The notes below the pieces were generated by a model, which saw only the letters and a list, made by a program, of their open reading frames with translations, did not search any database and was not told where the DNA came from. A program made the translations under genes and the position numbers. Shown here one piece after another: positions 34,680-43,653 of a stretch of 64,000 nucleotides of DNA. Within the stretch, counting starts at the first letter, position 1. Every line of letters starts with the position of its first letter. Source of the DNA: JAXLYE01 sp046351595 (GTDB lineage Bacteria > Myxococcota_A > Polyangia > Palsa-1104 > JAEUJZ01); the NCBI GenBank assembly GCA_046351595.1, contig JAXLYE010000008.1, forward strand, positions 310,001 to 374,000. Reading direction: 5' to 3'.

Positions 34680-36626
34680 CTATTGGATGCCGGACTTGCC
34701 GAGATGGCGCAGGGCGTACTGGATCCCTGACTGCAGCGTGCTGCGGGTGGCGATGCCCGCGAGCGCGATGCCGAGGCCGACCAGGGTCTGCGCGACCTCG
34801 GCCTTGATGCCGGTCAGGATCGGCAGCACGCCCAGCAGCCGCAGCGCCTGCGCGGCGCCGGTCAGCGCGGCCGCCGCCTGCGTATCGAGCGTGCGCACGC
34901 CGGTGATGTCGATGATCGCGACCCGGGCCCGCTTCTGCGCCGCGCCCTCAAGGACCGTGTTCAGCACCTGCTGCCCGCGCTCGGTGTCGATGGAGCCGAT
35001 GATCGGCAGGACCAGGATGTCGTCCGTGATCGGGATGAGCGGCGAGCTGCGCTCGGCCAGCGCCGCGGCCTGCATGCGCAGCGTCTCTTCCTGCATGCGC
35101 CGCCGCTCTTCTTCGGCGTGCTTGCGCGCGGTGACGTTGCTCAGGACCACCACCGCGCCGCTCATCGCGCCGGCGCCATCGCGCATCGGCACGCTGGTCA
35201 CCTCCAGGCTGCGGCGCTCCTCCGTAGCCGTGCGGACGTCGAGCTCCGCGCTCTGCGCCGTCCCGGAGCGCAGGGACCTGACCAGCGGCAGCTCGTCGTT
35301 CGGAAACGGCTCGTCGGTGCCTGGCCGCAAGAACCCGTAGGTCTGCGTGTACTGATCCGCGCTCGTCGCGGGCTCATCGCCCCGGCGTCCGAGCAGGCGT
35401 GCCGCCGCGGGGTTGGACAGGACCGGCCGCATGGAAGGAAACTCCACCAGCACGAGGCCCACGGGCACGCTGTCCAGGACCGTCTGCAACAGCGTCCCCT
35501 TCTGCCGCGTCTCGGCCAGCGCGGCGTGCAGCCGCTCGACGATCATCGCGTGGTCGAGGCGCAGCGCGATGTGCTTGGCCAGGGCCTGATAGACGTGCAG
35601 CTCCCGGTCGCTGAACTCGACCTGCCGGTGCCACGAGATGTTGAGCAGGCCGACCCAGCGCCCCTGCAGCGTCAGCGCGATGATCATGGTCGACCGCGTG
35701 CCGCTCGCGGCGTACAGAGCGCGCGCGTGGGAATCGACACGCTCGTCGGTGGTGACGTCGCGGATCAGGAGCGGCACGTCCGGGCTGCTCATGTACAGCC
35801 GTGCAAAGGGAATGTCCGCCAGGCGGAACCGCGCGCCGACGTGCGCCTCCGGTTTCCCGGGCGGGCTCACGCCGCTGATGATCTTCAGCCACTCCGGCTG
35901 TCCGTCCGCGTCCGTCTCGATGGCGCAGAGCACGACGGACGCCTCGTCGGCCGCGGGCGCCGGCTGCAGCAGGGCGCGCAGGGCCTCCGCGAAGGAGCGC
36001 GAGAGGTTGAGCTCCTGCCCGACGTGGTGCACGATCGCGAGGTCATCGAGCGCCGAGCCGAGCCGCTTCTGGGAGGCCAGGCCGCCGATGTGCATCGACA
36101 GCGCGGTCATGAGGACCCCGTAGAACTCGCGCTCCTCGTGCGAGAACTCGCGCGGCTGCGCCCAGAAGATCTTGAGGACGCCCTGCCAGCCGCCGTAGCT
36201 CTCGATGTAGATGGGGAGGAGGACCGCGGCCCCGTGCCCCGCGCTCAGCACCTGCGCGCGCAGGGACTCGCTCATCCCCGGCTCACTCCGGATGTCGGCC
36301 AGCAGCACCGGCTCGGACAGGTGGCCGTTCCACGCGCTCACCAGCGGGTAGTCGCTGAGCGGGTGGAGCTCCGCGGAGGGACCCGGCACGGCCCGCGCGC
36401 CGCCGTCGGCCCACTGCGCCAGGAGCTGCCCCATCGCCGGGCGCCCGTGCGCGTCCGCGTGCAGCCCGATGATGCGCGCGAAGTGCGGCCGCCACGGCCT
36501 CAAGAACTCCAGGGTCGCCTCCAGGATCGACTGCAGGCTGTCGCGGGCGGCCAGCGTGCGCAGCAAGCGGCCCAGCGAGGCCACGGAGACGGCTCTGTCT
36601 TCGGGAAGACCAACGGAATCACGCAT
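34680..36626 (-). CDS. GAF-GAF-PAS-STAS sensor protein (RsbR-like)
   Basis: 648 residues from ATG 36626; the frame extends further upstream without family pattern. Two GAF-like domains (about 20-185, ending LMTALSMHIGG, and 195-360, ending YQALAKHIALRLDHAM), one PAS domain (about 385-500, LLQTVLDSVPVGLVLVEF through VVLSNVTARK), then a C-terminal STAS domain (about 525-640) with ILVLPIIGSIDTERG and VAIIDITGVRTLDTQAA. The last is typical of RsbR-type stressosome proteins, in which Thr residues of STAS are phosphorylated. Several sensory inputs therefore feed a STAS output. No RsbS, RsbT or RsbW neighbours are seen, so its partner is elsewhere. Confidence 0.88.
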   Translation of the reverse strand: MRDSVGLPEDRAVSVASLGRLLRTLAARDSLQSILEATLEFLRPWRPHFARIIGLHADAHGRPAMGQLLAQWADGGARAVPGPSAELHPLSDYPLVSAWNGHLSEPVLLADIRSEPGMSESLRAQVLSAGHGAAVLLPIYIESYGGWQGVLKIFWAQPREFSHEEREFYGVLMTALSMHIGGLASQKRLGSALDDLAIVHHVGQELNLSRSFAEALRALLQPAPAADEASVVLCAIETDADGQPEWLKIISGVSPPGKPEAHVGARFRLADIPFARLYMSSPDVPLLIRDVTTDERVDSHARALYAASGTRSTMIIALTLQGRWVGLLNISWHRQVEFSDRELHVYQALAKHIALRLDHAMIVERLHAALAETRQKGTLLQTVLDSVPVGLVLVEFPSMRPVLSNPAAARLLGRRGDEPATSADQYTQTYGFLRPGTDEPFPNDELPLVRSLRSGTAQSAELDVRTATEERRSLEVTSVPMRDGAGAMSGAVVVLSNVTARKHAEEERRRMQEETLRMQAAALAERSSPLIPITDDILVLPIIGSIDTERGQQVLNTVLEGAAQKRARVAIIDITGVRTLDTQAAAALTGAAQALRLLGVLPILTGIKAEVAQTLVGLGIALAGIATRSTLQSGIQYALRHLGKSGIQ

Positions 36627-37068
36627 CGGGCCGGCACCCCCAGCGCTCCCGTGGGGGCGGGAGCAGGCAAAGAAGTGTACCCCGGTCCGTCGGGCCTCGG
36701 CCGACTTTATCTCTCTGGATCTTGCGTCACAGCCGGCCGTGAACGGTCGCTCAACGCCTGGAATGCCGCGGAATACCCTGCACCACAAAGCCCGCGGATC
36801 CGTGCCGCTTTCTCGTCGCAGATGGTCGCTCCGGACCGCAGCGTGGGCTAACGTCGGGATGCTGAGCAAACCTTCGACAGGAGCGAGCAAGAGCACGTCC
36901 GTATAGGTAAATGCCTATGGAGCCCGGCAACACGCCCTGCAGATCTTTTTCACACTCAAATAGGATCAATCAGCGGTTCTGCAGGATTGAGGCAAAGGCG
37001 CCTCACACAGTGTGCGGTTTCCGCGAAAGCGCGATTCCGCCCGCCCGATAAGCGCGCCTCCTTGGCGG
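36627..37068. other. Intergenic region between STAS-protein and TPR-lipoprotein genes
   Basis: About 440 bp. A short palindrome ATAGG-TAAATG-CCTAT occurs at 36904-36919. No gene is recognisable. It should hold the promoter of the reverse-strand STAS gene. Confidence 0.45.
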
Positions 37069-38403
37069 CTATTTCTGCGCACCGCTCCCGAGCAGGGCGT
37101 CCGCGGCCGGCTGCTTGCCGCAGGCGACGTAGGCCCGCGCCGCCATCACCTTTGCGCGCGCCGACAGCCGCGGCTTCGCGGTAAGCTGGTCCGCGAGCGC
37201 GCACGCCCGCGCGGTCGCGCGCGCCGCCAGGTTGGCCTCGATGGCCAGGGCGTGCGCCTCGACGGTCGGCACGTTCTTGAGGTTCTGCTCGGCCCACTTC
37301 ACCGCGCTCTGCGCCTCGGCACCGACCCCCAGGTAGAAGCGCGCGGCGTGCGCGGCAAAGGCCGCGGGGTAGCGCTTGAGCAGCGCCGCGTAGCGCTCCT
37401 GCGCGCGCCGGCGCAGCTCCTCGGCATCGACGGCGTGCCCGGACTCCTTGAGCAGCGCCGAGAGCTGCGCCTGGTGCTCGGGATCGTCGGACGTCTTTAC
37501 GATCTCGCGCAGCCGCTCGATCGCGCGATCGCGCTCGCCGCTGGCCGCCTCCATCGCCGCCAGGTGCGACGTCGCGGCGGCGTAGCCGGGCACGCGCTCG
37601 GCCGCGGCGGCGTACAGCTCGCGCGCCCGGCCGCTGCGCCCGGCGTTCTCCCACATCAGGCCCTGCTGGAAGTAGACCCACGCCAGCGGGAACGGCGAGA
37701 CGTCGGGCAGCAGCTTCTGCGCCTCGATGAACATCGCCTCGGCCTGATCGAGCTGGCCCAGCTCGCCGAGCAGCGAGGCGTGCGCGCCCTGGGTCATGGC
37801 GTCGCGGGCCGGGCCGCTCAGCTTGCCCAGCAGCGCCAGCGCCTCGTCGACGCGCCCGGTGGCGACGAGCAGGGCCGCGCGCTCCTCGAGGTTGGCGGCC
37901 GCCGACGCCCCCAGCTTCTCGGACTGGTCGAGATCCGCGAGCGCGCCGGCGAAGTCATGGAACGTCGACCGCACCGCGGCGCGCATCTGGTAGGTCTGCG
38001 CCTCCTTGGGCACGGCCTTGACCTGCTGCGCCGACACGGCGGCGGCCTGCTCGTAGTCGGCCAGGCGCCCCAGGAACAGGCCGCGCATGCGCAGCAGCTG
38101 GACGACCTTCGAGTAGGCCGCGGCCACCTGCGGGTTGGAGCGCAGCGCGACCTCGGCCCCGGCGAGGGCCGCGCTCAGGTTGTCGACCGCGATCTGCCCG
38201 TCGGTGGTGGCCAGCTCCGACTGCGTCATCGGCGCGTGCGGCTGGCTGGGCGTCGGGGTCGCGGCCCGCGGCGCGGCGCGCTTGGGCGGCGGCGGCGGCG
38301 GCGGCGCTTCAGGACATCCGGCCATCGTCCAGAGGGCCAGGGTCCCGGTGCACAGGCCCACCCATGTCGGACGGAGGGCGAGAAGGAAGGCAGGTCGCGT
38401 CAC
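37069..38403 (-). CDS. TPR-repeat lipoprotein
   Basis: 444 residues. The signal peptide ends in the lipobox TMAGC, followed by a proline run and an Ala/Thr/Pro-rich linker. From about residue 65 on, the protein is built of helical pairs with the TPR spacing (for example AYSKVVQLLRMRGLFLG, ADYEQAAAVSAQQVKAVP, GALADLDQSEKLGAS, GRVDEALALLGKLSG). The repeat scaffold suggests protein-protein contacts on the periplasmic side of the membrane. No catalytic motif is seen. The gene stands alone with gaps on both sides. Confidence 0.85.
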   Translation of the reverse strand: MTRPAFLLALRPTWVGLCTGTLALWTMAGCPEAPPPPPPPKRAAPRAATPTPSQPHAPMTQSELATTDGQIAVDNLSAALAGAEVALRSNPQVAAAYSKVVQLLRMRGLFLGRLADYEQAAAVSAQQVKAVPKEAQTYQMRAAVRSTFHDFAGALADLDQSEKLGASAAANLEERAALLVATGRVDEALALLGKLSGPARDAMTQGAHASLLGELGQLDQAEAMFIEAQKLLPDVSPFPLAWVYFQQGLMWENAGRSGRARELYAAAAERVPGYAAATSHLAAMEAASGERDRAIERLREIVKTSDDPEHQAQLSALLKESGHAVDAEELRRRAQERYAALLKRYPAAFAAHAARFYLGVGAEAQSAVKWAEQNLKNVPTVEAHALAIEANLAARATARACALADQLTAKPRLSARAKVMAARAYVACGKQPAADALLGSGAQK

Positions 38404-38509
38404 AGGAGCAGGTTATCGCGACGAAATCAGCAGGTCAACGCGGGGCGCCGCTGCGGACCGGCGCCAGGCTTTTGTGCGGACGAGCCGCTGAGCGCTTTTC
38501 ATCAATAAC

Positions 38510-38629
38510 AGTGCCTAAAAGGACCGTAGCGAGGAGACGCGATGGGGGTGGCGAGCAGCGCAGCAGCCTCTTGGCTGTGAGCACCGCAGACGCACCCAGC
38601 GTGGCCCGCAGTAGGTCCTTTTAGGCACT
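38510..38629. repeat. 120-bp element with perfect 16-bp terminal inverted repeats (MITE-like)
   Basis: AGTGCCTAAAAGGACC at 38510-38525 is matched exactly by its complement at 38614-38629. The 88 bases between are non-coding and contain GCAGCGCAGCAG-type runs. No target duplication is clear at the borders. It could be a miniature transposable element, a bidirectional regulatory hairpin, or both. It sits in the gap between the TPR lipoprotein start and the next gene's stop. Confidence 0.8.
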
Positions 38630-38719
38630 TTAAGAGGCCCCTGCGCCCGGTACGGACGCAGGGGCCACGCACGATCGTTGAGGAGGCGAGCGCGCGTGCT
38701 GTTAGCCTAGCGCGCCCTC

Positions 38720-39502
38720 CTACTGCGGTGCAGCAAAGAACGGGAAGTTCGCGGTCGGAGTGGCATTCTGCGCGATGCTGTCGCCATAGCTGCCCGTTGG
38801 TGTGCCCGCGATCAAAGAATTCAATGTTGTATCGATCACGTCCATCGACAGCGTACGGCCGCCGCAGTCCGTGGTCGCGGACTGGCGAACGGCCGCGAGC
38901 TCGACCCCCAGATACTGGCTGCACATCGTCTTGCTGGTGTCGACGTATAGGACGTCGTACGAGAGCGCCGACGCCAGGAAGCTGTAGCGCGCGCCGCTCT
39001 GGTTCGCCGCCAGCTGGTTGCCGCAGGTGTTGTCCAGGCCATCGAAGATCGCCAGGGTCGACTGGATCGCCGGTGCCCACGCGGTCGGCCACGCCTTGAC
39101 GCTGCCGTCGCGGTTGTAGCGATCCTTGGTGACGTCGGAAAGCTCGGCGGCGCCCGCGCTCTGCGGCGTGTACGTATCGAACGGGTTGGTCAGCACGGTG
39201 TTTACGCCGGCGCGTCCCATGCGATCCATCAGCGTGCCGCTGGTGCTGGGGACCGGCGGGTTCACGCAGGCGCCGGTGGCCGCCTCGCAGCTCTGGGGGA
39301 AGCTGCAGGTGACGCTCGCGCACTTGTTGACCGTGCCCTCACAGACTCCGGTCGCGACGTTGCAGGTCTGGCCGGTGGCGCAGACCACGTCCTTGCACTT
39401 CTCGAGCATTCCGTTCGTGCTGGTCCCGTCGCAGCCGACGAGCGCGCCGAGGAGGATCATGCCCGCTTTGGCGAGGACCGATGAGGCGATGACTCTGTTC
39501 AT
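38720..39502 (-). CDS. Exported Cys-rich lipoprotein carrying a DUF4331-like C-terminal part
   Basis: 260 residues with AAGGAG 8 nt before ATG 39502. Lipobox GALVGC. Two short Cys repeats follow (KCKDVVCATGQTCN and KCASVTCSFPQSCE), a motif common in myxobacterial surface proteins. The rest contains LMDRMGRAGVNTVLTNPFD, a phrase that in single-chain DUF4331 proteins stands in the second half. It begins 11 bp after the stop of the DUF4331-type gene, so one function seems to be divided over two chains. The function of DUF4331 is unknown. Confidence 0.75.
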   Translation of the reverse strand: MNRVIASSVLAKAGMILLGALVGCDGTSTNGMLEKCKDVVCATGQTCNVATGVCEGTVNKCASVTCSFPQSCEAATGACVNPPVPSTSGTLMDRMGRAGVNTVLTNPFDTYTPQSAGAAELSDVTKDRYNRDGSVKAWPTAWAPAIQSTLAIFDGLDNTCGNQLAANQSGARYSFLASALSYDVLYVDTSKTMCSQYLGVELAAVRQSATTDCGGRTLSMDVIDTTLNSLIAGTPTGSYGDSIAQNATPTANFPFFAAPQ

Positions 39503-39513
39503 GTGCGCGCTCC

Positions 39514-40248
39514 TTACTTCATCCGCGTCGCGGCCCAGACGCTCAGCAGGCTGCCGCCCTTGGTCAGAAGCGCCCGATCGACCTCGAGGACGAGCGCCAG
39601 CGTATTGAAGCTCCTGAAGGCGTCGACCGGCGGGGTCATGCCGGTCTTGTCCTGCGAAAGCGCGCTCACCAGGTTGGTCCGTACGGTGCCGGGCCCGGTC
39701 AGGCAGCCGGTGGCGTCCTTTGTGATCTGCGTCGCGCTCTGCTTGAACAGCGTCCGCATGCGGTTGAAGCCGTCGAGGTTGAAGAAGAAGTGATCCTTGC
39801 GCAGCCCGGCGTAGACCTTGACCTTGCCGCTCGGATCGCTCAGCCCGGTGTCCTTGGACGCGTCGCCAGCGACGACGAGCGGGTTGCCCCCGGCCTGCGG
39901 CACCCAGCAGGTGATGCGCTGCATCGTGTCGAACGTGCAGGGGATGTCGACGGGGATCGCCGTCGGATCCGCGCCCGTCGGATCAAACGTGGCGCGGCTG
40001 GCGGTGTGGAAGACATAGACCGTCGAGTTGGAGAACTTCGCTCCGGTCGCGGCCTGCGGGAACACCGTCATCGCCAGGTACACCTTCATTCCGTCCGCGG
40101 ACACCCAGCTGTAGACGTCGTTGATGTCGACGGACGGATCGGACGGCGTCTGCAGCGCCGCGCCGTCGCGGTGATCGGCCGCCACCGCCGCCCCCCCGGG
40201 CAGCGCCAGCACCGTCGCCAGGCTGAGCGCAGAAAGCCTGCTTTTCAT
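39514..40248 (-). CDS. DUF4331 family exported protein (N-terminal half type)
   Basis: 244 residues from ATG 40248, which has AAGGAG 8 nt upstream. The signal peptide ends at GGAAVA, followed directly by the DUF4331 hallmark ADHRDGAALQTPSDPSVDINDVYSWV. Beta-rich strands follow (MKVYLAMTVFPQAA, STVYVFHTASRATF, KVYAGLRKDHFFFNLDG). The protein is about half the length of single-chain DUF4331 proteins and ends with LLSVWAATRMK. Together with the next gene it probably makes the complete unit. Cellular location should be periplasm or surface. Confidence 0.8.
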   Translation of the reverse strand: MKSRLSALSLATVLALPGGAAVAADHRDGAALQTPSDPSVDINDVYSWVSADGMKVYLAMTVFPQAATGAKFSNSTVYVFHTASRATFDPTGADPTAIPVDIPCTFDTMQRITCWVPQAGGNPLVVAGDASKDTGLSDPSGKVKVYAGLRKDHFFFNLDGFNRMRTLFKQSATQITKDATGCLTGPGTVRTNLVSALSQDKTGMTPPVDAFRSFNTLALVLEVDRALLTKGGSLLSVWAATRMK

Positions 40249-40498
40249 GGAGACACTCCTTGAGCGTAGGAAAAAGTACGCAAACGGGCAGCGGCCAGGC
40301 CGAGGCCGATCTCGGTCAGGCGCACGGCCCCAAGGGTCGCAAGCACCCCCGGGTCCAGACAGCCCCCGCGCGCTCGATCCGGCTCCTCCCTCCGCGATCA
40401 TACCGTAGGGGCGTCCAGACGGGCTTACGGCCTGGCTGGTGACTCGTCTCGTGACTCTGGGGCGCGATCTCGAGCAGCGGCCCGAGCGCCGGCGGCCG

Positions 40499-41251
40499 TC
40501 AGAACCCGGGCGTCTCCATCGGCCCGTCGGCGGCGCCGGTGATGAACTGCTGCACGATGGGATCCCCGCTCTTGCGCAGCTCCTCGGGCGTGCCGAGCGC
40601 CTGCACCCGCCCCTGGTACAGGAGCGCCACACGATCCGCGACCGTGAAGATCGAGGTCAGATCGTGCGAGACGACGATGGCGGTGACGTGCTCGCGCTCG
40701 CGCAGCTCGCGGATCAGCGCGTCCACCCGCCGCGCGCTGATCGGATCGAGGCCCGTCGTCGGCTCGTCGAACAGCATGTACTCGGGGCGCAGGGTCAGGG
40801 CGCGCGCGATCGCGACGCGCTTGCGCATGCCGTCCGAGAGCGTCGCCGGCAGGTGCTCGGCGAAGGGCCCCATCTGGACCTTGTCGAGGTAGCCGCGCGC
40901 CTTCAGCCGTGCCTCGGCGTCGCGCAGCCCGAAGTGCTTGCGCAGCGGCAGCGCCACGTTGTCCAGCACCGTCATCGAGTCGAACAGCGTCGCGTTCTGG
41001 AACACCATCGCGCAGCGGCGGCGCACGCCGTAAAGCTCGGCCTCGCGCATGCGGTCGACGCGGTCGCCGTCGAGCAGCACCTCGCCGCGGTCGATCTTCA
41101 GCAGCCCGACGAGCAGCTTGATGGTCACCGACTTGCCGACGCCCGAGGCGCCGATGATGAACAGGGTCTCGCCGCGGTGCACGGTCAGCGTCAGGCCGCG
41201 CAGGACCTCCTGGCCGCCGAACGCCTTCCACACACCGCGGAACTCGATCAC
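40499..41251 (-). CDS. Mla-type ABC transporter ATP-binding protein
   Basis: 250 residues from GTG 41251. This start overlaps the stop of the DUF4388 gene as GTGA, which indicates coupled translation. Motifs: Walker A GASGVGKS, Q-loop VFQNATLF, signature LSDGMRKRVAIARAL, Walker B YMLFDEPTTGLDP, and switch His in VVSHDL. The signature and the ending resemble MlaF-type ATPases that power lipid traffic between the membranes. The permease and MCE-domain genes that usually adjoin are not in the window. A coupling with a DUF4388 regulator instead of MlaE/MlaD is unusual. Confidence 0.9.
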   Translation of the reverse strand: MIEFRGVWKAFGGQEVLRGLTLTVHRGETLFIIGASGVGKSVTIKLLVGLLKIDRGEVLLDGDRVDRMREAELYGVRRRCAMVFQNATLFDSMTVLDNVALPLRKHFGLRDAEARLKARGYLDKVQMGPFAEHLPATLSDGMRKRVAIARALTLRPEYMLFDEPTTGLDPISARRVDALIRELREREHVTAIVVSHDLTSIFTVADRVALLYQGRVQALGTPEELRKSGDPIVQQFITGAADGPMETPGF

Positions 41252-43080
41252 GACGCCAGCACCGCCGGCAGCCGCCGCCGCACCAGCCCGAGCGACTGCA
41301 GCCGCTGCAGCGCCTTCTGCACCTCGGCGAGCGGCAGCCGGCTCTCGCGCGCGATGTCGGCGAGGCCGGTGCGCCCGGTGCATAGCAGCAGCACCGCCGA
41401 CTCCGCGGGCGCCAGGCCGATCTTTTGCAGCTCCTCGGGCGTCTTCACCTGGCTGACGTAGACCGCGCCCTCGGTGGCGTCGCGATCGACCTGCTGCCAC
41501 GCGTCCTGCCGCCGCACCGCCTCGAGCAAGAGCGCCTCGATGTCGAGGCTCAGGCCGCCGCCGAGCTGCGGGTCGAGGGCGAGCTGCGGCAGCTCGGTCG
41601 TGCGCAGGAAGCGGAAGCGCCCGCGCCCCATGCGCAGCGCCTCGAACAAGAGCTCCGCCGACTGCCGCGACAGCGCCTGCTGCAGCTCCTCGCGCTTGAG
41701 CAGCCCCGCGGCCATCAGCCGCACCCCGAGCAGCTCCTGCGCGCGCGGCGCCGGCGACGCCCGCTCGCCGAGCAGCCCGCCCGGTCCGATGTCGAGGACC
41801 TGCGTCGCGTCCTGGTCCGAGCGCTGGTGCGGCCCGGTCTGCTGCCCGGCCCCGCGCGCCGCCACCGCGTCGATCTCGGGCTGCCGCAGCGTGTCCAGCT
41901 CGAGGACGAAGCGGCCGAGCCGCAGCGCCGGGAAGCCGGTCGCGGTGGCCTGCTCGAGGCGGCCCTTGCGCAGCACGCAGTCGATCTGCTGCTGCTTGCT
42001 GGTCGCGGTGATGCGCAAGAGGCCCGTCTGCCCCTGCCGCGCCAGCAGCGCCACGATGTCCAAGAGCGCGATCCCCGCCAGATCACCCGACAGCGTCGAC
42101 GGCGGCTCGCTCTGGCTGAGGCGCAGCGCGCCCGAGGGATCCGAGAGCAGCGACGCCGGCACGCTGCCCGAGGGATCCTGCAGCGGCGGCGGCACCGGCG
42201 GCGCGGCCGGCGGCGTGCCCATCGGGTTCAGGCGCAGCTCGACGTCGAAGCGCGGGTGCGTGTCCGCGGTCTCGGCGTCGCCGCCGTCGCCCCCGTCACT
42301 CTCGATGATCTCGATCTCCTCGCCGCTCTGGCCGGGGTCCGAGGGCCGCCCGGCGACGGTGATGGCCATCATCTCGTCGGCCGAGCGGTTCATGCTGCGC
42401 GCCAGCTCCTGCATGCTGACCGGCGCGAGCAGGGTCTGGCCGGGGTCGAAGTCCGAGGACTCCTCCTCGAAGCGGTCGCGGGAGCGGTAGCCGCGCGGCG
42501 GCGCCACGTGCTCGACCGCGATCGGCACCTCCTCGGCCTGCGCCCGGCTCGAGCGCGGCGGCGTCGGCCGGCTCGTCACCGGCGGGCGACCGGAGGCCAC
42601 GGTCGGCGCCGTCGGCAGCGTCGGGACCACTGGCGCCGTCGGGCCCGTCGCCGAGATCGGCGCGGTCGTCGCCGGATCGAACGGCGGCCGCGACACCGGC
42701 CCCGGCAGCTGCAGGAGCAGGCGCTGCGCCAGCGACAGCACCTGCGACGCGAACATCGGCTTCACCTGCAGGTCGACGCCGTCGGGCAGGTCCGAGAAGT
42801 CGCCGCCGATCGGCACCAGCGCGAGCACCGCCTGCGGCGGCGGGCCGAGCGGCGTCTCATCGCCGCGGCGCAAGAGCCGCTCGATCAGCCAGTGCCCCTC
42901 GGACGCCGGGCGCACCAGGTCGACGATGAGCAGGTCCGGCAGGAGGCTGGCGCACAGGCGCAGCGCCTCGCTGCCGCGGGCGATGCCGTGGACCTGCAGG
43001 CCCGTCGCGGCGATGGCGCTGACCACTTGTTCGCGAAAGCCCTGGTTGTCGTCGACGACAAGGACGCGTTGCCCTGGCAT
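41248..43080 (-). CDS. Receiver-DUF4388 regulatory protein
   Basis: 610 residues from ATG 43080. The N-terminal receiver-like domain (about 3-120) has VLVVDDNQGFR and the acceptor Asp in LLIVDLVRPAS, but the usual Lys-Pro motif is VKPMF. A long Pro/Thr/Ala-rich linker follows. Then comes a DUF4388 domain (about 335-560) with LDIVALLARQGQTGLLRI, and the tail has a winged-helix-like segment (GLADIARESRLPLAEVQKALQRLQSLGLV). Proteins of this kind occur in myxobacteria and Deltaproteobacteria and are thought to regulate cell-surface functions. It is translationally coupled to the ABC ATPase. Confidence 0.85.
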   Translation of the reverse strand: MPGQRVLVVDDNQGFREQVVSAIAATGLQVHGIARGSEALRLCASLLPDLLIVDLVRPASEGHWLIERLLRRGDETPLGPPPQAVLALVPIGGDFSDLPDGVDLQVKPMFASQVLSLAQRLLLQLPGPVSRPPFDPATTAPISATGPTAPVVPTLPTAPTVASGRPPVTSRPTPPRSSRAQAEEVPIAVEHVAPPRGYRSRDRFEEESSDFDPGQTLLAPVSMQELARSMNRSADEMMAITVAGRPSDPGQSGEEIEIIESDGGDGGDAETADTHPRFDVELRLNPMGTPPAAPPVPPPLQDPSGSVPASLLSDPSGALRLSQSEPPSTLSGDLAGIALLDIVALLARQGQTGLLRITATSKQQQIDCVLRKGRLEQATATGFPALRLGRFVLELDTLRQPEIDAVAARGAGQQTGPHQRSDQDATQVLDIGPGGLLGERASPAPRAQELLGVRLMAAGLLKREELQQALSRQSAELLFEALRMGRGRFRFLRTTELPQLALDPQLGGGLSLDIEALLLEAVRRQDAWQQVDRDATEGAVYVSQVKTPEELQKIGLAPAESAVLLLCTGRTGLADIARESRLPLAEVQKALQRLQSLGLVRRRLPAVLAS

Positions 43081-43163
43081 GGCGGCGACGCTAGCACGCG
43101 CCCGCCCCCGCTCACAATGCCGCCCTGCCCTGCTTGCCGAAGAACGGGCCGGCTCTAGCTGAG

Positions 43164-43556
43164 CTAGCGCGGCTCGACGCAGCGGCCGTCCTGGCAGCTG
43201 CCCGCGGCGCCGCCCGGCATCGTGCATGGGCGTCCGTCGCTGGCCACCGCGAGCAGGCACACGGCGCGGCCGGCGCGCGACTCACAGCGCCCGCGGAACG
43301 GGTCGCGGCACGCGGCCACGGGTCGACCCGCGCGGTCCGCGGTCGTCGGGTAACACGGCGTGCCGGCGGCGCCGTACGCGCTGCACAGCGAGAACGGCAG
43401 CGCCTCGACCGGCGCGCGCGCGCTCGACGAGTCGGACGCCGCATCGTGTGCCACCTCGGGCGCGGCGGCGCACGACGCCTGCATCCCGGCGGCGAGCACG
43501 AGCCAGGACCCGACAGCGACAAGGGCGGAGGACGCGGCGGCACGAGCGCGGAGCAT
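43164..43556 (-). CDS. Small Cys-rich exported protein
   Basis: 130 residues from ATG 43556. An N-terminal hydrophobic segment (SALVAVGSWLVLAAGMQASC) could be a signal peptide with a lipoprotein-like Cys. The mature part has regularly spaced cysteines (SLCSAYGAAGTPCYP, ACRDPFRGRCESRAG, CLLAVASDGRPCTMPG, SCQDGRCVE), probably disulfide-bonded repeats of the kind found in myxobacterial surface proteins. I do not recognise a named family. It lies 97 bp after the M14 peptidase gene on the same strand. Confidence 0.6.
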   Translation of the reverse strand: MLRARAAASSALVAVGSWLVLAAGMQASCAAAPEVAHDAASDSSSARAPVEALPFSLCSAYGAAGTPCYPTTADRAGRPVAACRDPFRGRCESRAGRAVCLLAVASDGRPCTMPGGAAGSCQDGRCVEPR

Positions 43557-43653
43557 GGCAGGCCCGGAGTGTCCCGATCGCGCGCCGCGCGTGCCACTCC
43601 TTTTTTCGCCGGCCCGTCGCCGACGCCCGCCCTCACGACCGCGCGGGCGGGCG

